Assembly (NCBI GenBank): GCA_001586195.1 | Contig: CP014609.1 | Location: 718,001 to 782,000 of the forward strand | Source of the DNA: Solibacillus silvestris | GTDB taxonomy: Bacteria; Bacillota; Bacilli; Bacillales_A; Planococcaceae | Length of the DNA stretch: 64,000 bases | Reading direction: 5' to 3' | Translations under genes and position numbers: made by a program | The notes under the pieces: model-generated | The model's database searches: none | Seen by the model: the letters and a program-made list of their open reading frames with translations, nothing else | What the model was told of the DNA's origin: nothing | Shown here: positions 34,801 through 43,784 of the stretch, piece by piece | Layout of the letters: each line of letters starts with the position of its first letter | How positions within the stretch are numbered: position 1 is the stretch's first letter

Positions 34801-34829
34801 TTGCAAGCCTAAAATAATTATGGTAAGAT
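34801..34829 (+). promoter_or_regulatory. Promoter of rplS
   Basis: TTGCAA (34801-34806), 17-nt spacer, TAAGAT (34824-34829). The predicted start, about 34836, coincides with the first base of the leader hairpin. Confidence 0.65.
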
Positions 34830-34835
34830 TCATTT

Positions 34836-34912
34836 TGTGCTTCAATGTAAGCACTGAATTACGGTGTTCCGCTGTGGCTTAAATTAGCGTGCATGAGCAT
34901 CTGTCTAAGGAG
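34836..34912 (+). ncRNA. Ribosomal protein L19 leader
   Basis: The 5-prime UTR starts with the hairpin GTGCTT/AAGCAC (34837-34842, 34849-34854), then ATTACGGTGTTCCGCTG and GCGTGCATGAGCATCTGTC before AAGGAGAG. I recognise this as resembling the L19 leader family of Bacillales, thought to let L19 repress its own synthesis. A covariance-model search would settle it. Confidence 0.65.
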
Positions 34913-34920
34913 AGAAAACA

Positions 34921-35265
34921 ATGTCAAACATTATTACAGAGATCACTAAAGATCAATTACGTTCAGACTTACCTACATTCAAACCAGGTGACACAGTTAA
35001 GGTACACGTTAAAATCGTTGAGGGTACTCGTGAACGTATCCAATTATTCGAAGGTGTAGTTATTAAACGTCGTGGTGGCGGAATTAGCGAAACTTTCACA
35101 GTACGTAAAATTTCTTACGGTGTTGGTGTAGAGCGTACTTTCCCAGTACACACTCCAAAAATCGCTAAGTTAGAAGTAGTACGTAAAGGTAAAGTACGTC
35201 GTGCTAAACTTTACTACCTACGTAACTTACGTGGTAAAGCTGCTCGTATTAAAGAAATTCGATAA
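34921..35265 (+). CDS. rplS: 50S ribosomal protein L19
   Basis: 114 residues, bL19. [48 protein letters not shown] and [20 protein letters not shown] are family landmarks. It sits at the subunit interface. The gene has its own promoter, leader and terminator, as in B. subtilis. Confidence 0.98.
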   Translation: MSNIITEITKDQLRSDLPTFKPGDTVKVHVKIVEGTRERIQLFEGVVIKRRGGGISETFTVRKISYGVGVERTFPVHTPKIAKLEVVRKGKVRRAKLYYLRNLRGKAARIKEIR

Positions 35266-35276
35266 GAACTTTTTAG

Positions 35277-35310
35277 AAGGGGGCTTGTATATACAAGTCC
35301 CTTTCTTTCT
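35277..35310 (+). terminator. Rho-independent terminator after rplS
   Basis: Palindrome GGGCTTGT ATAT ACAAGTCCC flanked by AAGG and CTTTCTTTCTTT; a T-rich tail follows. Confidence 0.85.
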
Positions 35311-35389
35311 TTAAATAAAAAAATGTGTATTAACATGTGATTTTGACAATAAACTATAGATAATCTGATGCAATATTTAGATTAGATTT

Positions 35390-35418
35390 TTGCTTGATAT
35401 ACATATTTCGTATACAAT
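35390..35418 (+). promoter_or_regulatory. Candidate promoter for the signal peptidase gene
   Basis: TTGCTT (35390-35395), 17 nt, TACAAT (35413-35418), 28 nt before the GTG start. Confidence 0.55.
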
Positions 35419-35446
35419 AAATGTGATGAGCAAGGGGGATAGCTAC

Positions 35447-36010
35447 GTGGAAAAAACTGAAAAAGAAAAAAATGAGCTTTGGGAATGGACGAAAGCTCTA
35501 CTGATTGCGTTTGCGATTGCCGCATTTATTCGTTACTTTTTATTTACACCGATTGTAGTAGACGGGGATTCAATGATGCCTACCCTTGAAAATGGTGATC
35601 GCATGATCGTCAACAAATTCAGCTATAAAATCGGCGAACCTGACCGTTTTGATATCGTCGTATTCCACGCACCAGAACAAAAGGACTATATTAAACGTGT
35701 CATCGGTGTTCCAGGGGACTTTGTAGAATATAAGGATGATCAATTATACATTAATGGGGAACCGATCGACGAACCGTATTTGGACGCATATAAAGCCGAA
35801 ATTAGCGAAGGCAACCTAACAGGCGACTTCTCGCTGAAAGATATCGATCCGTCACTGGATGTGATTCCGGAAGGCTACGTATTCGTAATGGGCGATAACC
35901 GTCGCTTCAGTAAAGACAGCCGCCATATCGGCATTGTCGACCAGAAAGAAATTATCGGTAATACGAATATCATTTTCTGGCCGTTAAACGAAATTGAAAT
36001 CGTAAAGTAA
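35447..36010 (+). CDS. Type I signal peptidase
   Basis: 187 residues from GTG 35447, with AAGGGGGAT (35432-35440) 6 nt before it; in-frame ATG 35426 precedes that site. A short cytoplasmic head, one transmembrane helix (about 17-34), then the catalytic Ser42 in DGDSMMPTL and Lys83 in YIKRVIGVPGD. The box MGDNRRFSKDSRHIG near the end completes the SipS/LepB family. It cleaves signal peptides outside the membrane. The gene stands between rplS and rbgA, a place where B. subtilis has none. Confidence 0.93.
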   Translation: MEKTEKEKNELWEWTKALLIAFAIAAFIRYFLFTPIVVDGDSMMPTLENGDRMIVNKFSYKIGEPDRFDIVVFHAPEQKDYIKRVIGVPGDFVEYKDDQLYINGEPIDEPYLDAYKAEISEGNLTGDFSLKDIDPSLDVIPEGYVFVMGDNRRFSKDSRHIGIVDQKEIIGNTNIIFWPLNEIEIVK

Positions 36011-36034
36011 TATTTATTATCGTAAATATTGTCT

Positions 36035-36069
36035 AAAATGAGGGGGCAGTTTAAACTCCTCATTTTTTT
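36035..36069 (+). terminator. Rho-independent terminator after the signal peptidase gene
   Basis: AAAATGAGG / CCTCATTTT stem with TTT tail. Confidence 0.9.
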
Positions 36070-36110
36070 GTTGAAAATAGAAGTATGTAATTTACAGGAG
36101 GTTATACATT

Positions 36111-37064
36111 ATGACAATTCAATGGTTTCCAGGACATATGGCAAAGGCACGCCGCCAAGTATCGGAAAGTTTAAAGCTTGTCGATATCGTTTTTGAACTT
36201 GTCGATGCACGTCTACCATTATCTTCACGTAATCCGATGATCGATGAAGTCATCCATCAAAAACCGCGTCTGCTCATTTTAAATAAACAAGATATGGCCG
36301 ATGAACAGGAAACACGCCGCTGGATTCAATATTTTGCCGACAGAGGCTTTAAAGCAGTAGCAATCAACTCGTTGGAAGGGAAAGGCTTGCAGGCGGTTAC
36401 AAAGGCTGCTCAGGAGATTTTGGCGGATAAATGGGAGCGCATGAAATCAAAAGGAATGAAGCCGCGTGCGATCCGCGCCATGATTGTCGGTATTCCGAAC
36501 GTCGGGAAATCCACTTTAATCAACCGTTTAGCGAAGAAAAACTTAGCGAAAACAGGAAATATGCCAGGTGTTACGAAAGCACAGCAATGGATTAAAGTCG
36601 GTAAAGAAATAGAACTTCTGGATACACCAGGTATCTTATGGCCGAAGTTTGAAGATCAGGAAGTCGGCTACAAGCTCGCATTAACGGGTGCGATTAAAGA
36701 TACGATTATGAATATGGAAGACTTGGCTGTATACGGCTTACGTTTTTTAGAAACGCACTATCCAACGCGCATGGAAGAACGCTATAAAATTTCATCTGTA
36801 TCCGAAGAGCTTGTTGAAACATTCGATGCAATCGGGAAATTACGCCGTGTATTTGGACAAGGCGGAGAGATTGACTATGATCAGGTGTCCGTATTAATTG
36901 TACGCGACATTCGTGAACAGAATCTTGGGAAACTCACATTTGACTTTGTTTCCGAGCAACTTGAAAAAGAGCAACTGGAAGAAGCGATTGCCCTGGAAAA
37001 CGAAGAACGCCGGAAAAAAACTGCTGCGCTAAATCGCCAGAAAAAGCAAGAAAACAACGGATAA
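36111..37064 (+). CDS. rbgA: Ribosome biogenesis GTPase RbgA (YlqF)
   Basis: 317 residues, circularly permuted GTPase: G4 LNKQDM (about residue 60) precedes P-loop [12 protein letters not shown] (about 126-137), G2 PGVTK and G3 DTPGILWP. The N-terminus [14 protein letters not shown] is the YlqF signature. The protein guides a late step of 50S assembly with uL6 and bL36-type proteins. AGGAGG precedes ATG 36111. Terminators on both sides suggest its own transcript. Confidence 0.97.
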   Translation: MTIQWFPGHMAKARRQVSESLKLVDIVFELVDARLPLSSRNPMIDEVIHQKPRLLILNKQDMADEQETRRWIQYFADRGFKAVAINSLEGKGLQAVTKAAQEILADKWERMKSKGMKPRAIRAMIVGIPNVGKSTLINRLAKKNLAKTGNMPGVTKAQQWIKVGKEIELLDTPGILWPKFEDQEVGYKLALTGAIKDTIMNMEDLAVYGLRFLETHYPTRMEERYKISSVSEELVETFDAIGKLRRVFGQGGEIDYDQVSVLIVRDIREQNLGKLTFDFVSEQLEKEQLEEAIALENEERRKKTAALNRQKKQENNG

Positions 37065-37083
37065 AGTGGGATAATAGACAGGC

Positions 37084-37120
37084 AAAACCTTTTTCATTTA
37101 TTTGAGAAAGGTTTTTTCTT
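37084..37120 (+). terminator. Rho-independent terminator after rbgA
   Basis: AAAACCTTTTTC / GAGAAAGGTTTT stem, followed by TTCTTTT. Confidence 0.9.
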
Positions 37121-37199
37121 TTATAATAAGAACAATAGACGATATAACAAGTAAGAATGATAGAAAGTAAAATTATATAAAAAGCAAAGTGGATTGAAA

Positions 37200-37278
37200 T
37201 GGAGGAGTATGGAACGAAACTAAAACTGTCACGTCCTGTGACAACGCTTTCGTGACCAACATTGTGTTAGCCTCCGGA
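37200..37278 (+). repeat. Structured short repeat, family B copy 3
   Basis: Outer stem ACGAAA/TTTCGT (37214-37219, 37248-37253), inner hairpin GTCAC-GTCCT-GTGAC (37228-37242), then CCAAC-ATTGT-GTTAG (37256-37270) with one mismatch. GGAGG at the left edge pairs with CCTCC at the right edge. Relative to copies 1 and 2, an outer pair changes from A-T to G-C. The copy lies in the rbgA-rnhB gap, about 55 nt before rnhB; the remainder of the gap is AT-rich with no gene. Confidence 0.75.
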
Positions 37279-37332
37279 ATGAAAATCGACGATATATTAA
37301 GAAATCGGAATTAATAGATTTGAGGGCATTAT

Positions 37333-38106
37333 ATGAAAACAATTAAAGAGATTACAGAAGCATTGAAAACAGCAGCACAAATTGAGCCATGGATGGATTT
37401 TATAGTAAAGGATGAACGATCAGGCGTTCAAAAAGCATGGTTACAATTTCAAAAGCGTCTTGAGAAGATTGAGGCACTCCAACAAGCGCATAATGAGAAA
37501 CTGCAATTTGACGCAAGCTATTTACCATATGAACATGCCTATATTGCAGGTACAGATGAAGCCGGGCGCGGACCACTGGCAGGGCCTGTCGTAACTGCGG
37601 CTGTTATATTGCCGAACCACTGCCAGGAACTCCTTGGTGTAAACGATTCCAAACAATTGTCAAAGGAAAAACGCAATCAATTTGCTGAACGGATTAAAAA
37701 ACATGCATTGTATTATGCAGTTCATTTTCAAAGTGCCGAAGAAATTGACCGCCTTAACATTTATGAAGCAACACGACAGTCCATGTTAAAAAGTATTGAA
37801 GCACTTGAAGTCACACCAAATTACATATTGGCCGATGCGATGACTCTTTCAACATCAATTCCGCAAGCTTCCATCATAAAGGGGGATGCCCGCAGCCTGG
37901 CAATCGCAGCGGCATCCATTTTAGCAAAAACGGCACGTGATGATTATATGGAGAAGCTGGACCTTGAATTTCCGCAATATGGTTTTGCCCAGCATGCAGG
38001 TTATGGAACAAAGCAGCACTTGGAAGCGATCGCGCAATATGGACCGACATTACATCATCGAAAAACATTCGAACCGATAAAATCCATACTTCAAAGAAGG
38101 GAGTAA
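37333..38106 (+). CDS. rnhB: Ribonuclease HII
   Basis: 257 residues. An N-terminal helical extension (about 1-70) as in B. subtilis RnhB precedes the catalytic domain, which starts AGTDEAGRGPLAGPVVTAAVIL with the first catalytic Asp-Glu. ILADAMTL and DARSLAIAAASILAKTARD carry further acidic residues and substrate contacts. It removes single ribonucleotides and RNA primers from DNA. ylqG follows after 4 nt. Confidence 0.96.
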   Translation: MKTIKEITEALKTAAQIEPWMDFIVKDERSGVQKAWLQFQKRLEKIEALQQAHNEKLQFDASYLPYEHAYIAGTDEAGRGPLAGPVVTAAVILPNHCQELLGVNDSKQLSKEKRNQFAERIKKHALYYAVHFQSAEEIDRLNIYEATRQSMLKSIEALEVTPNYILADAMTLSTSIPQASIIKGDARSLAIAAASILAKTARDDYMEKLDLEFPQYGFAQHAGYGTKQHLEAIAQYGPTLHHRKTFEPIKSILQRRE

Positions 38107-38110
38107 CGGC

Positions 38111-40033
38111 ATGAACTTCTCAACGTTTAATGCAGTCCAAACAAATACTTCGCAGCAAGTATCAGCAAATCAGCCATTATCGCTAAGGCAAGATCAAGTA
38201 TTTCATGGGACGATAAAGCAGCTCTACCCAAATCAGATGGCGGAAGTCCAAGTGGGCAATCAAAAGCTCATGGCGAAGCTGGAAGTTCCATTAAAGCTTG
38301 GCGATGCACACTTTTTTCAGGTAACAGCGACAAATCCCCAAACAGAATTAAAAGTCATTACCGGGCCGATGTCACAATCGATGACTTCCGGCCAGCAAAT
38401 GTCCCAGCTGCTTGAGACGATGAATTTGCCGAAATCGAATGAAATGCAGCAAGTACTTTCACATTTTATGAAAGCCCAGCTGCCACTTGCGAAAGAACAG
38501 CTGCTTGCAGCGGAAAGCTGGATGAAAAACTTGCCCGCAGGAGTGGATAAGAATAATGCACTTCAGGCACTACAGCGTATGGTGGAGCTGAAAATGCCTT
38601 TCACAAATACCGTATTTCAAGCATTGACTCAAGGGATTAAAACAGATGGTATGTCGGCAAATTTAGCGAATTTAGCGCAGCTCTTGGCAAATCAGTCTGG
38701 AGGGAATGAAGCGATTAAATCGTCACTTCTACAGCATATTGATCAGCTGGCAAAGCCGTTAAACAATGAAACAGGCGGTATTCTCCTTGCACGGGCGACC
38801 CAAAATTTAATGGATAATAATTTGCCGATTGCATCAAAACTTCAGACGCTGACAGTATTAAAAGAAGCCGGAATTTTACCGCAAAATGCTACTTTGCAAA
38901 ATTGGCAAACGGTAAACCAGCAAGGAAGCCAACAATCTGTGAATCAAGTACAGACAACAGCAACACCGCTATTTAAAGAAGCGGGTCAAATGCTGCAGCA
39001 GCTCGGGCAAACAAGCTCTGAACAGATAAAACCGATGTTAGAGCAAGTAAGAGCCTGGATTAATAATGAAAGCTTATTATCGTCAACACAAAAGCAGCAG
39101 CTACAGCAATTATTAACGCGTTTTGAGCAAATTCCGGCTTCGAAGCAAGCAGTGGAAGCATTGGTAAATCAACTACGGCAGCAATTGACAAACGCATACA
39201 GTGAAAATGTGACACCGCGATTGTTTATGCAAAATGATCAAGGATTAACCGCCAAGGATCAATTGTTTACGTTACTGAAGCCGGATGCGAATTTACCGGT
39301 TGCAGAGCAGCTGTTACGGAATTTAGTGAAAGTGACGGCTGATAGTCCACAGCCGGTCATGCAAAGTGCTCTTACGCAAGCAGAAGGTCAAGTACAGGCG
39401 GCAGTTGATGGTCGTGCGATGGAACAGGCAATAAAAACCGTTTTAAAGGGGCTCGGTGTCAGCTATGAGGCGACACTTGCAAATAAGGCAGGGGATATTC
39501 AGGGCATTGCCCAGCAGATAAAACCGCAATTATTGGCGCTTCTTCAAGATGTCCAAACACCCGCTGCAATAAAAGATGCCGCTGAAATGGTGATGGCCAG
39601 ACTAAATGGTATGCAGCTCACTTCAGGGGAAAATGGACATCAGCATCAGCTTGTCATGCAAGTGCCGCTAAATTTTTTCGGCAAGAAAATGGATGCGACA
39701 TTGCAATGGAATGGTCGAATGAAGGAAGATGGTAAAATCGATGCCAATTTTGCACGTATTCTATTCTATTTAAATATGGAAACATTGCAGCAGACGGTAA
39801 TCGATATGCAAGTACAAAACCGTGTTGTCACGATTAATATATATAATGATATGCCGAATTTGGATTCGTTGGCGACATCGCTGAAAGGCACATTAAAGTC
39901 GGGATTGCTGGAAAAAGAATATACATTATCGGGACTGTTTATCAAACCTTTTGCAGACCAAGGAGAAAAAACTGTCACAAAACTGTCAAATCAGCGAGAA
40001 GACGAGCAGGGTGGTGTCGATATACGCGTATGA
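38111..40033 (+). CDS. ylqG: FliK-like Gln-rich protein YlqG
   Basis: 640 residues, no signal peptide or membrane helix. The first ~75 residues form a small beta-rich domain (VFHGTIKQLYPNQMAEVQVGN). A long Gln, Leu and Ala rich helical middle follows (about 95-500). The C-terminal ~120 residues resemble the FliK hook-length-control C domain: ILFYLNMETLQQTVIDMQVQ and LDSLATSLKGTLKSGLL. The B. subtilis homologue is uncharacterised. Its stop overlaps ylqH, which resembles the FlhB C-domain, so the pair may mimic the FliK-FlhB export switch. The function is inference. Confidence 0.8.
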   Translation: MNFSTFNAVQTNTSQQVSANQPLSLRQDQVFHGTIKQLYPNQMAEVQVGNQKLMAKLEVPLKLGDAHFFQVTATNPQTELKVITGPMSQSMTSGQQMSQLLETMNLPKSNEMQQVLSHFMKAQLPLAKEQLLAAESWMKNLPAGVDKNNALQALQRMVELKMPFTNTVFQALTQGIKTDGMSANLANLAQLLANQSGGNEAIKSSLLQHIDQLAKPLNNETGGILLARATQNLMDNNLPIASKLQTLTVLKEAGILPQNATLQNWQTVNQQGSQQSVNQVQTTATPLFKEAGQMLQQLGQTSSEQIKPMLEQVRAWINNESLLSSTQKQQLQQLLTRFEQIPASKQAVEALVNQLRQQLTNAYSENVTPRLFMQNDQGLTAKDQLFTLLKPDANLPVAEQLLRNLVKVTADSPQPVMQSALTQAEGQVQAAVDGRAMEQAIKTVLKGLGVSYEATLANKAGDIQGIAQQIKPQLLALLQDVQTPAAIKDAAEMVMARLNGMQLTSGENGHQHQLVMQVPLNFFGKKMDATLQWNGRMKEDGKIDANFARILFYLNMETLQQTVIDMQVQNRVVTINIYNDMPNLDSLATSLKGTLKSGLLEKEYTLSGLFIKPFADQGEKTVTKLSNQREDEQGGVDIRV

Positions 40034-40323
40034 CCGAAAAAAAATATATAAGAAAAGAAGCAATCGCCCTGTCCTATGATCCGCAAAAAGGCAGTGGTCC
40101 GACAATCGTTGCAAAAGGGAAAGGGAAAATTGCGGAAAATATATTAGAAAAAGCAGCGATGCATGAAGTACCCGTTTATGAAGACCCAAACTTAGTCGAG
40201 CTGTTAGGCCAGCTTGATTTGAACACATCGATACCGGAAGAACTTTACCAGGCGGTTGCAGAAGTTTTTGCTTTTATTTATCATTTGGATGAAAAGCAGA
40301 GGTTAACTTTTAAAAATAAATAG
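40030..40323 (+). CDS. ylqH: FlhB C-domain-like protein YlqH
   Basis: 97 residues resembling the cytoplasmic C-terminal domain of the type III export switch protein FlhB: EAIALSYDPQKGSGPTIVAKGKG, KAAMHEVPVYEDPNLVELLGQLDL and IPEELYQAVAEVFAFIY. There is no membrane part and the NPTH self-cleavage site is not present; the sequence begins at the strand after it. Start ATG overlaps the ylqG stop (ATGA). No essential role is known; with ylqG it may act on flagellar export. Confidence 0.88.
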   Translation: MTEKKYIRKEAIALSYDPQKGSGPTIVAKGKGKIAENILEKAAMHEVPVYEDPNLVELLGQLDLNTSIPEELYQAVAEVFAFIYHLDEKQRLTFKNK

Positions 40324-40400
40324 TCGATGTTTTTTATTTTTATGTAGAGTATATCTTTCGGAAAATTAGAAAATATCTAGACAAAGAATATTTTGACATA

Positions 40401-40461
40401 AAGCAATCTAAAAATTGCTTGTGTGACAAATATAGACATTGTCTGAATAATTGTATAAAAT
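40401..40461 (+). promoter_or_regulatory. sucCD promoter region
   Basis: TAGACA (40433-40438), 17 nt, TAAAAT (40456-40461) is the best sigma-A candidate, about 50 nt before the sucC ATG. Upstream is the hairpin AAGCAAT/ATTGCTT (40401-40407, 40414-40420) without a T run. No consensus cre box is visible here. Confidence 0.5.
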
Positions 40462-40510
40462 AGATTATGTTAGTAGAATAATTTCCAAATGTCCGATGGG
40501 AGGATGTATC

Positions 40511-41692
40511 ATGAATATCCATGAGTATCAAGGGAAAGAGATATTAAGACAATACGGTGTAGCGGTTCCAAGAGGAAGTGTCGCGTTTTCACCAGACGAA
40601 GCAGTAAAAGCAGCAAAAGAGCTAGGATCTAACGTAACAGTAGTGAAAGCACAAATTCATGCAGGGGGCCGCGGTAAAGCGGGTGGCGTTAAAATTGCAA
40701 AAAACCTGGATGAAGTTCGTTCTTTCTCTAAAGAATTATTAGGGAAAATTTTAGTAACTCACCAGACAGGTCCAGACGGTAAAGAAGTAAAGCGTCTTTA
40801 TATAGAAGAAGGTTCGGACATTAAAAAAGAGTATTACTTAAGTTTAGTATTAGACCGTGCAACTTCTAGAGTAGTAATGATGGGTTCTGAAGAGGGCGGT
40901 ATGGATATTGAAGAGGTAGCCGAGACGAATCCGGAAAAAATCTTCAAAGAAGTGATTGATCCGGTAACAGGCCTGAATGCTTTCCAGGCACGCCGTATGG
41001 CATTCAATATGAATATTCCTGCTAAGTTAGTAAATAAAGCAGTAGGATTAATGCTTGGTATTTACAAAGCATTTATCGATAAAGATGCATCAACAGTAGA
41101 AATCAACCCGCTAGTTGTAACTGGTGATGACCAGGTAGTGGCACTTGATGCAAAATTCAACTTTGATGCAAACGCATTATACCGTCACAAAGATATCGTA
41201 GAATTACGCGATTTCGATGAAGAAGATCCAAAAGAAATTGAAGCATCTAAATATGATTTAAGTTATATTTCGTTAGACGGCAATATCGGATGTATGGTAA
41301 ATGGTGCAGGTCTTGCCATGGCGACGATGGATACGATTAGTTACTACGGCGGATCACCCGCAAACTTCCTTGACGTTGGGGGCGGTGCTACAGCCGAAAA
41401 AGTAACAGAAGCTTTTAAAATCATTTTATCAGACAAAAATGTTAAAGGAATTTTCGTTAACATCTTTGGTGGAATCATGAAATGCGACATCATTGCAAAA
41501 GGTGTTATTACGGCTGCAAAAGAAGTTGGTTTAGCGGTTCCGTTAGTAGTACGTTTAGAAGGGACAAACGTAGAGCTAGGTAAAAAGTTGTTAAATGAAT
41601 CTGGTTTAAACATTGTGGCAGCTGACTCAATGTCAGACGGCGCTCAAAAAATCGTGAAATTAGTTGAAGCTGAAGGCGGGGTAACGGCATGA
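40511..41692 (+). CDS. sucC: Succinyl-CoA synthetase, beta subunit
   Basis: 393 residues from ATG 40511, after GGGAGGATG; an upstream in-frame ATG-less extension to 40451 is rejected. ATP-grasp fold: [31 protein letters not shown], and [13 protein letters not shown] with FLDVGGGA in the C-terminal CoA-ligase domain. With SucD it makes succinate and a nucleoside triphosphate in the TCA cycle. Overlaps sucD by 4 nt. Confidence 0.97.
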   Translation: MNIHEYQGKEILRQYGVAVPRGSVAFSPDEAVKAAKELGSNVTVVKAQIHAGGRGKAGGVKIAKNLDEVRSFSKELLGKILVTHQTGPDGKEVKRLYIEEGSDIKKEYYLSLVLDRATSRVVMMGSEEGGMDIEEVAETNPEKIFKEVIDPVTGLNAFQARRMAFNMNIPAKLVNKAVGLMLGIYKAFIDKDASTVEINPLVVTGDDQVVALDAKFNFDANALYRHKDIVELRDFDEEDPKEIEASKYDLSYISLDGNIGCMVNGAGLAMATMDTISYYGGSPANFLDVGGGATAEKVTEAFKIILSDKNVKGIFVNIFGGIMKCDIIAKGVITAAKEVGLAVPLVVRLEGTNVELGKKLLNESGLNIVAADSMSDGAQKIVKLVEAEGGVTA

Positions 41693-42591
41693 GTGTGTTC
41701 ATTAATAAAGAAACAAAAGTAATCGTACAAGGGATTACTGGGGAAACAGCCCTTTTCCATACAAAACAAATGCTTGAATACGGAACAAAAATCGTTGCAG
41801 GGGTAACACCAGGTAAAGGCGGTCTTGAAATCGAAGGTGTTCCTGTATTCAATACAGTACAAGAAGCAGTCGATGCGACAGGTGCCAATGTATCCGTTAT
41901 TTACGTACCGGCACCATTTGCAGCAGATGCAATTATCGAAGCAGTGGATGCGGACCTGGATATGGCGATTTGTATTACAGAACATATACCGGTACTTGAT
42001 ATGGTAAAAGTAAAGCGCTATATGGAAGGCAAGAAGACACGTTTAGTTGGTCCAAACTGTCCGGGTGTCATTACTGCTGATGAATGTAAAATTGGTATCA
42101 TGCCGGGTTACATTCATACAAAAGGACATGTAGGTGTTGTTTCACGTTCTGGTACTTTAACTTATGAAGCGGTACACCAGCTGTCTCAGGCAGGAATTGG
42201 TCAAACAACAGCGGTAGGAATCGGGGGCGACCCGGTAAATGGGACAAACTTTATCGACTGCTTAAAAGCATTCAACGAAGACCCGGAAACTTATGCGGTT
42301 GTCATGATTGGAGAAATCGGTGGTACAGCGGAAGAAGAAGCTGCTGAATGGATTCAGGAAAACATGAACAAACCGGTAGTAGGTTTTATCGGTGGTCAAA
42401 CAGCACCTCCAGGAAAGCGTATGGGTCACGCAGGTGCCATTATTTCCGGCGGTAAAGGAACAGCTGCAGAGAAAATCAAAGCAATGAATGCAGCAGGTAT
42501 TGAAGTAGCTCCGACGCCTTCTGTAATCGGTGAAACACTGATTAAAGTAATCAAAGAAAAAGGCTTGTACGAAGCTTGTAAAACACATTAA
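41689..42591 (+). CDS. sucD: Succinyl-CoA synthetase, alpha subunit
   Basis: 300 residues. CoA-binding Rossmann start [25 protein letters not shown], the phosphohistidine loop [18 protein letters not shown] (about residue 246), and GPNCPGVI. It forms the phosphohistidine intermediate of the TCA-cycle enzyme with SucC. A strong terminator follows. Confidence 0.98.
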   Translation: MSVFINKETKVIVQGITGETALFHTKQMLEYGTKIVAGVTPGKGGLEIEGVPVFNTVQEAVDATGANVSVIYVPAPFAADAIIEAVDADLDMAICITEHIPVLDMVKVKRYMEGKKTRLVGPNCPGVITADECKIGIMPGYIHTKGHVGVVSRSGTLTYEAVHQLSQAGIGQTTAVGIGGDPVNGTNFIDCLKAFNEDPETYAVVMIGEIGGTAEEEAAEWIQENMNKPVVGFIGGQTAPPGKRMGHAGAIISGGKGTAAEKIKAMNAAGIEVAPTPSVIGETLIKVIKEKGLYEACKTH

Positions 42592-42595
42592 AATG

Positions 42596-42630
42596 AAAGA
42601 TGTAGCGGTCGCCTCGCTACATCTTTTTCG
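42596..42630 (+). terminator. Rho-independent terminator after sucD
   Basis: AAGATGTAGCG / CGCTACATCTT stem with TTT tail. Confidence 0.93.
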
Positions 42631-42765
42631 TATGTCTCCGTACATTAGGTTGCGTGGACGGGTTAATAGCCTGTATTCATTGGCAATACTATGTTTTACA
42701 CGATGCTTACCTCACACTTAAAACTGCGGTCATCTGAATTTCTTCTATTAAAAAGGAGTGTTGAT

Positions 42766-43659
42766 ATGACCAATCCAGCAAATGAACAATTATTGAAACT
42801 GCATTATATTCTTCCTCTCTCCTGGGAAAAAGTCCGAAATTTAATGAAAATTACAGATGATTTCGACGAAATACTGCATATTTCGCCAAAATTTTTAGCG
42901 AGCCAGCTAAATATAAGAGAAGAAAAAGCCGCACAGCTCATAAAACATTATAAAGAGCTCATACAAAGGTCGATGGCAATATATTATGACCAACATAATA
43001 TTACGCCCATTCCTTATACGGACCCTTTATATCCGGAACGCTTAAAACAGCTGTACGATGCACCTGCTGTTGTATATGCGAAAGGTGATGTTCAGCTGCT
43101 GAACAGACCAAAAATGATGGCGGTCATCGGTTCGAGAGCAGCGACTAGCTATAGTGAAAACGTATTGAAATCCATTCTTCCCCCATTAATTCGTGAGCAA
43201 TATATCATAGTGAGCGGTCTTGCAAAAGGTGCCGACCGACTTGCACATGAAGCAACAATCCGATATGGTGGAAAGACGATAGGTGTTTTAGGCCATGGCT
43301 TATTCCATAGCTACCCACCACAAAATAAAGAGCTGAATGCATATATGGCAAGTGAGCATTTACTCATAACAGAATATCCACCCTATGTAGGTGTGCAAAA
43401 ATGGCATTTCCCTGCACGAAACCGGATTATTAGCGGATTGTGTGAAGCACTGGTCGTAACGGAAGCCGCACTCAAAAGCGGGACACTTATCACAACAGAG
43501 CTTGCTCTTGAGCAAGGAAAAGATGTTTTTGCAGTGCCGGGAAATATTTTTAGCGAGCAGTCACGAGGGACAAATAAATTAATAAAAGAAGGTGCAATTC
43601 CAGTGTGGGATGGCTTTCAAATCTTAGAGGAAATCCAATTGTTTTCAAATTCGCGTTGA
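42766..43659 (+). CDS. dprA: DNA processing protein DprA (Smf)
   Basis: 297 residues from ATG 42766; AAAAGGAGTG (42751-42760) sets this start, and the in-frame upstream ATGs have no such site. An N-terminal helical region is followed by the Rossmann-like core: VIGSRAATSYSENV, IVSGLAKGADRLAHEAT, PARNRIISGL, SGTLITTELALEQGKDVFAVPG and GTNKLIKEGA. DprA loads RecA on incoming single strands during transformation. The C-terminal winged helix found in longer homologues seems absent. Confidence 0.95.
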   Translation: MTNPANEQLLKLHYILPLSWEKVRNLMKITDDFDEILHISPKFLASQLNIREEKAAQLIKHYKELIQRSMAIYYDQHNITPIPYTDPLYPERLKQLYDAPAVVYAKGDVQLLNRPKMMAVIGSRAATSYSENVLKSILPPLIREQYIIVSGLAKGADRLAHEATIRYGGKTIGVLGHGLFHSYPPQNKELNAYMASEHLLITEYPPYVGVQKWHFPARNRIISGLCEALVVTEAALKSGTLITTELALEQGKDVFAVPGNIFSEQSRGTNKLIKEGAIPVWDGFQILEEIQLFSNSR

Positions 43660-43784
43660 AAAAAAGTTGCAATATTAGCCAATCTGTTATACATTTTGCA
43701 ACAGGAAAAGCTTTGACATACATGGACAGCTTCATGTGCGTGAATATAAGAAAAATAACTATACCTCTATAAGGAGGACAACAG

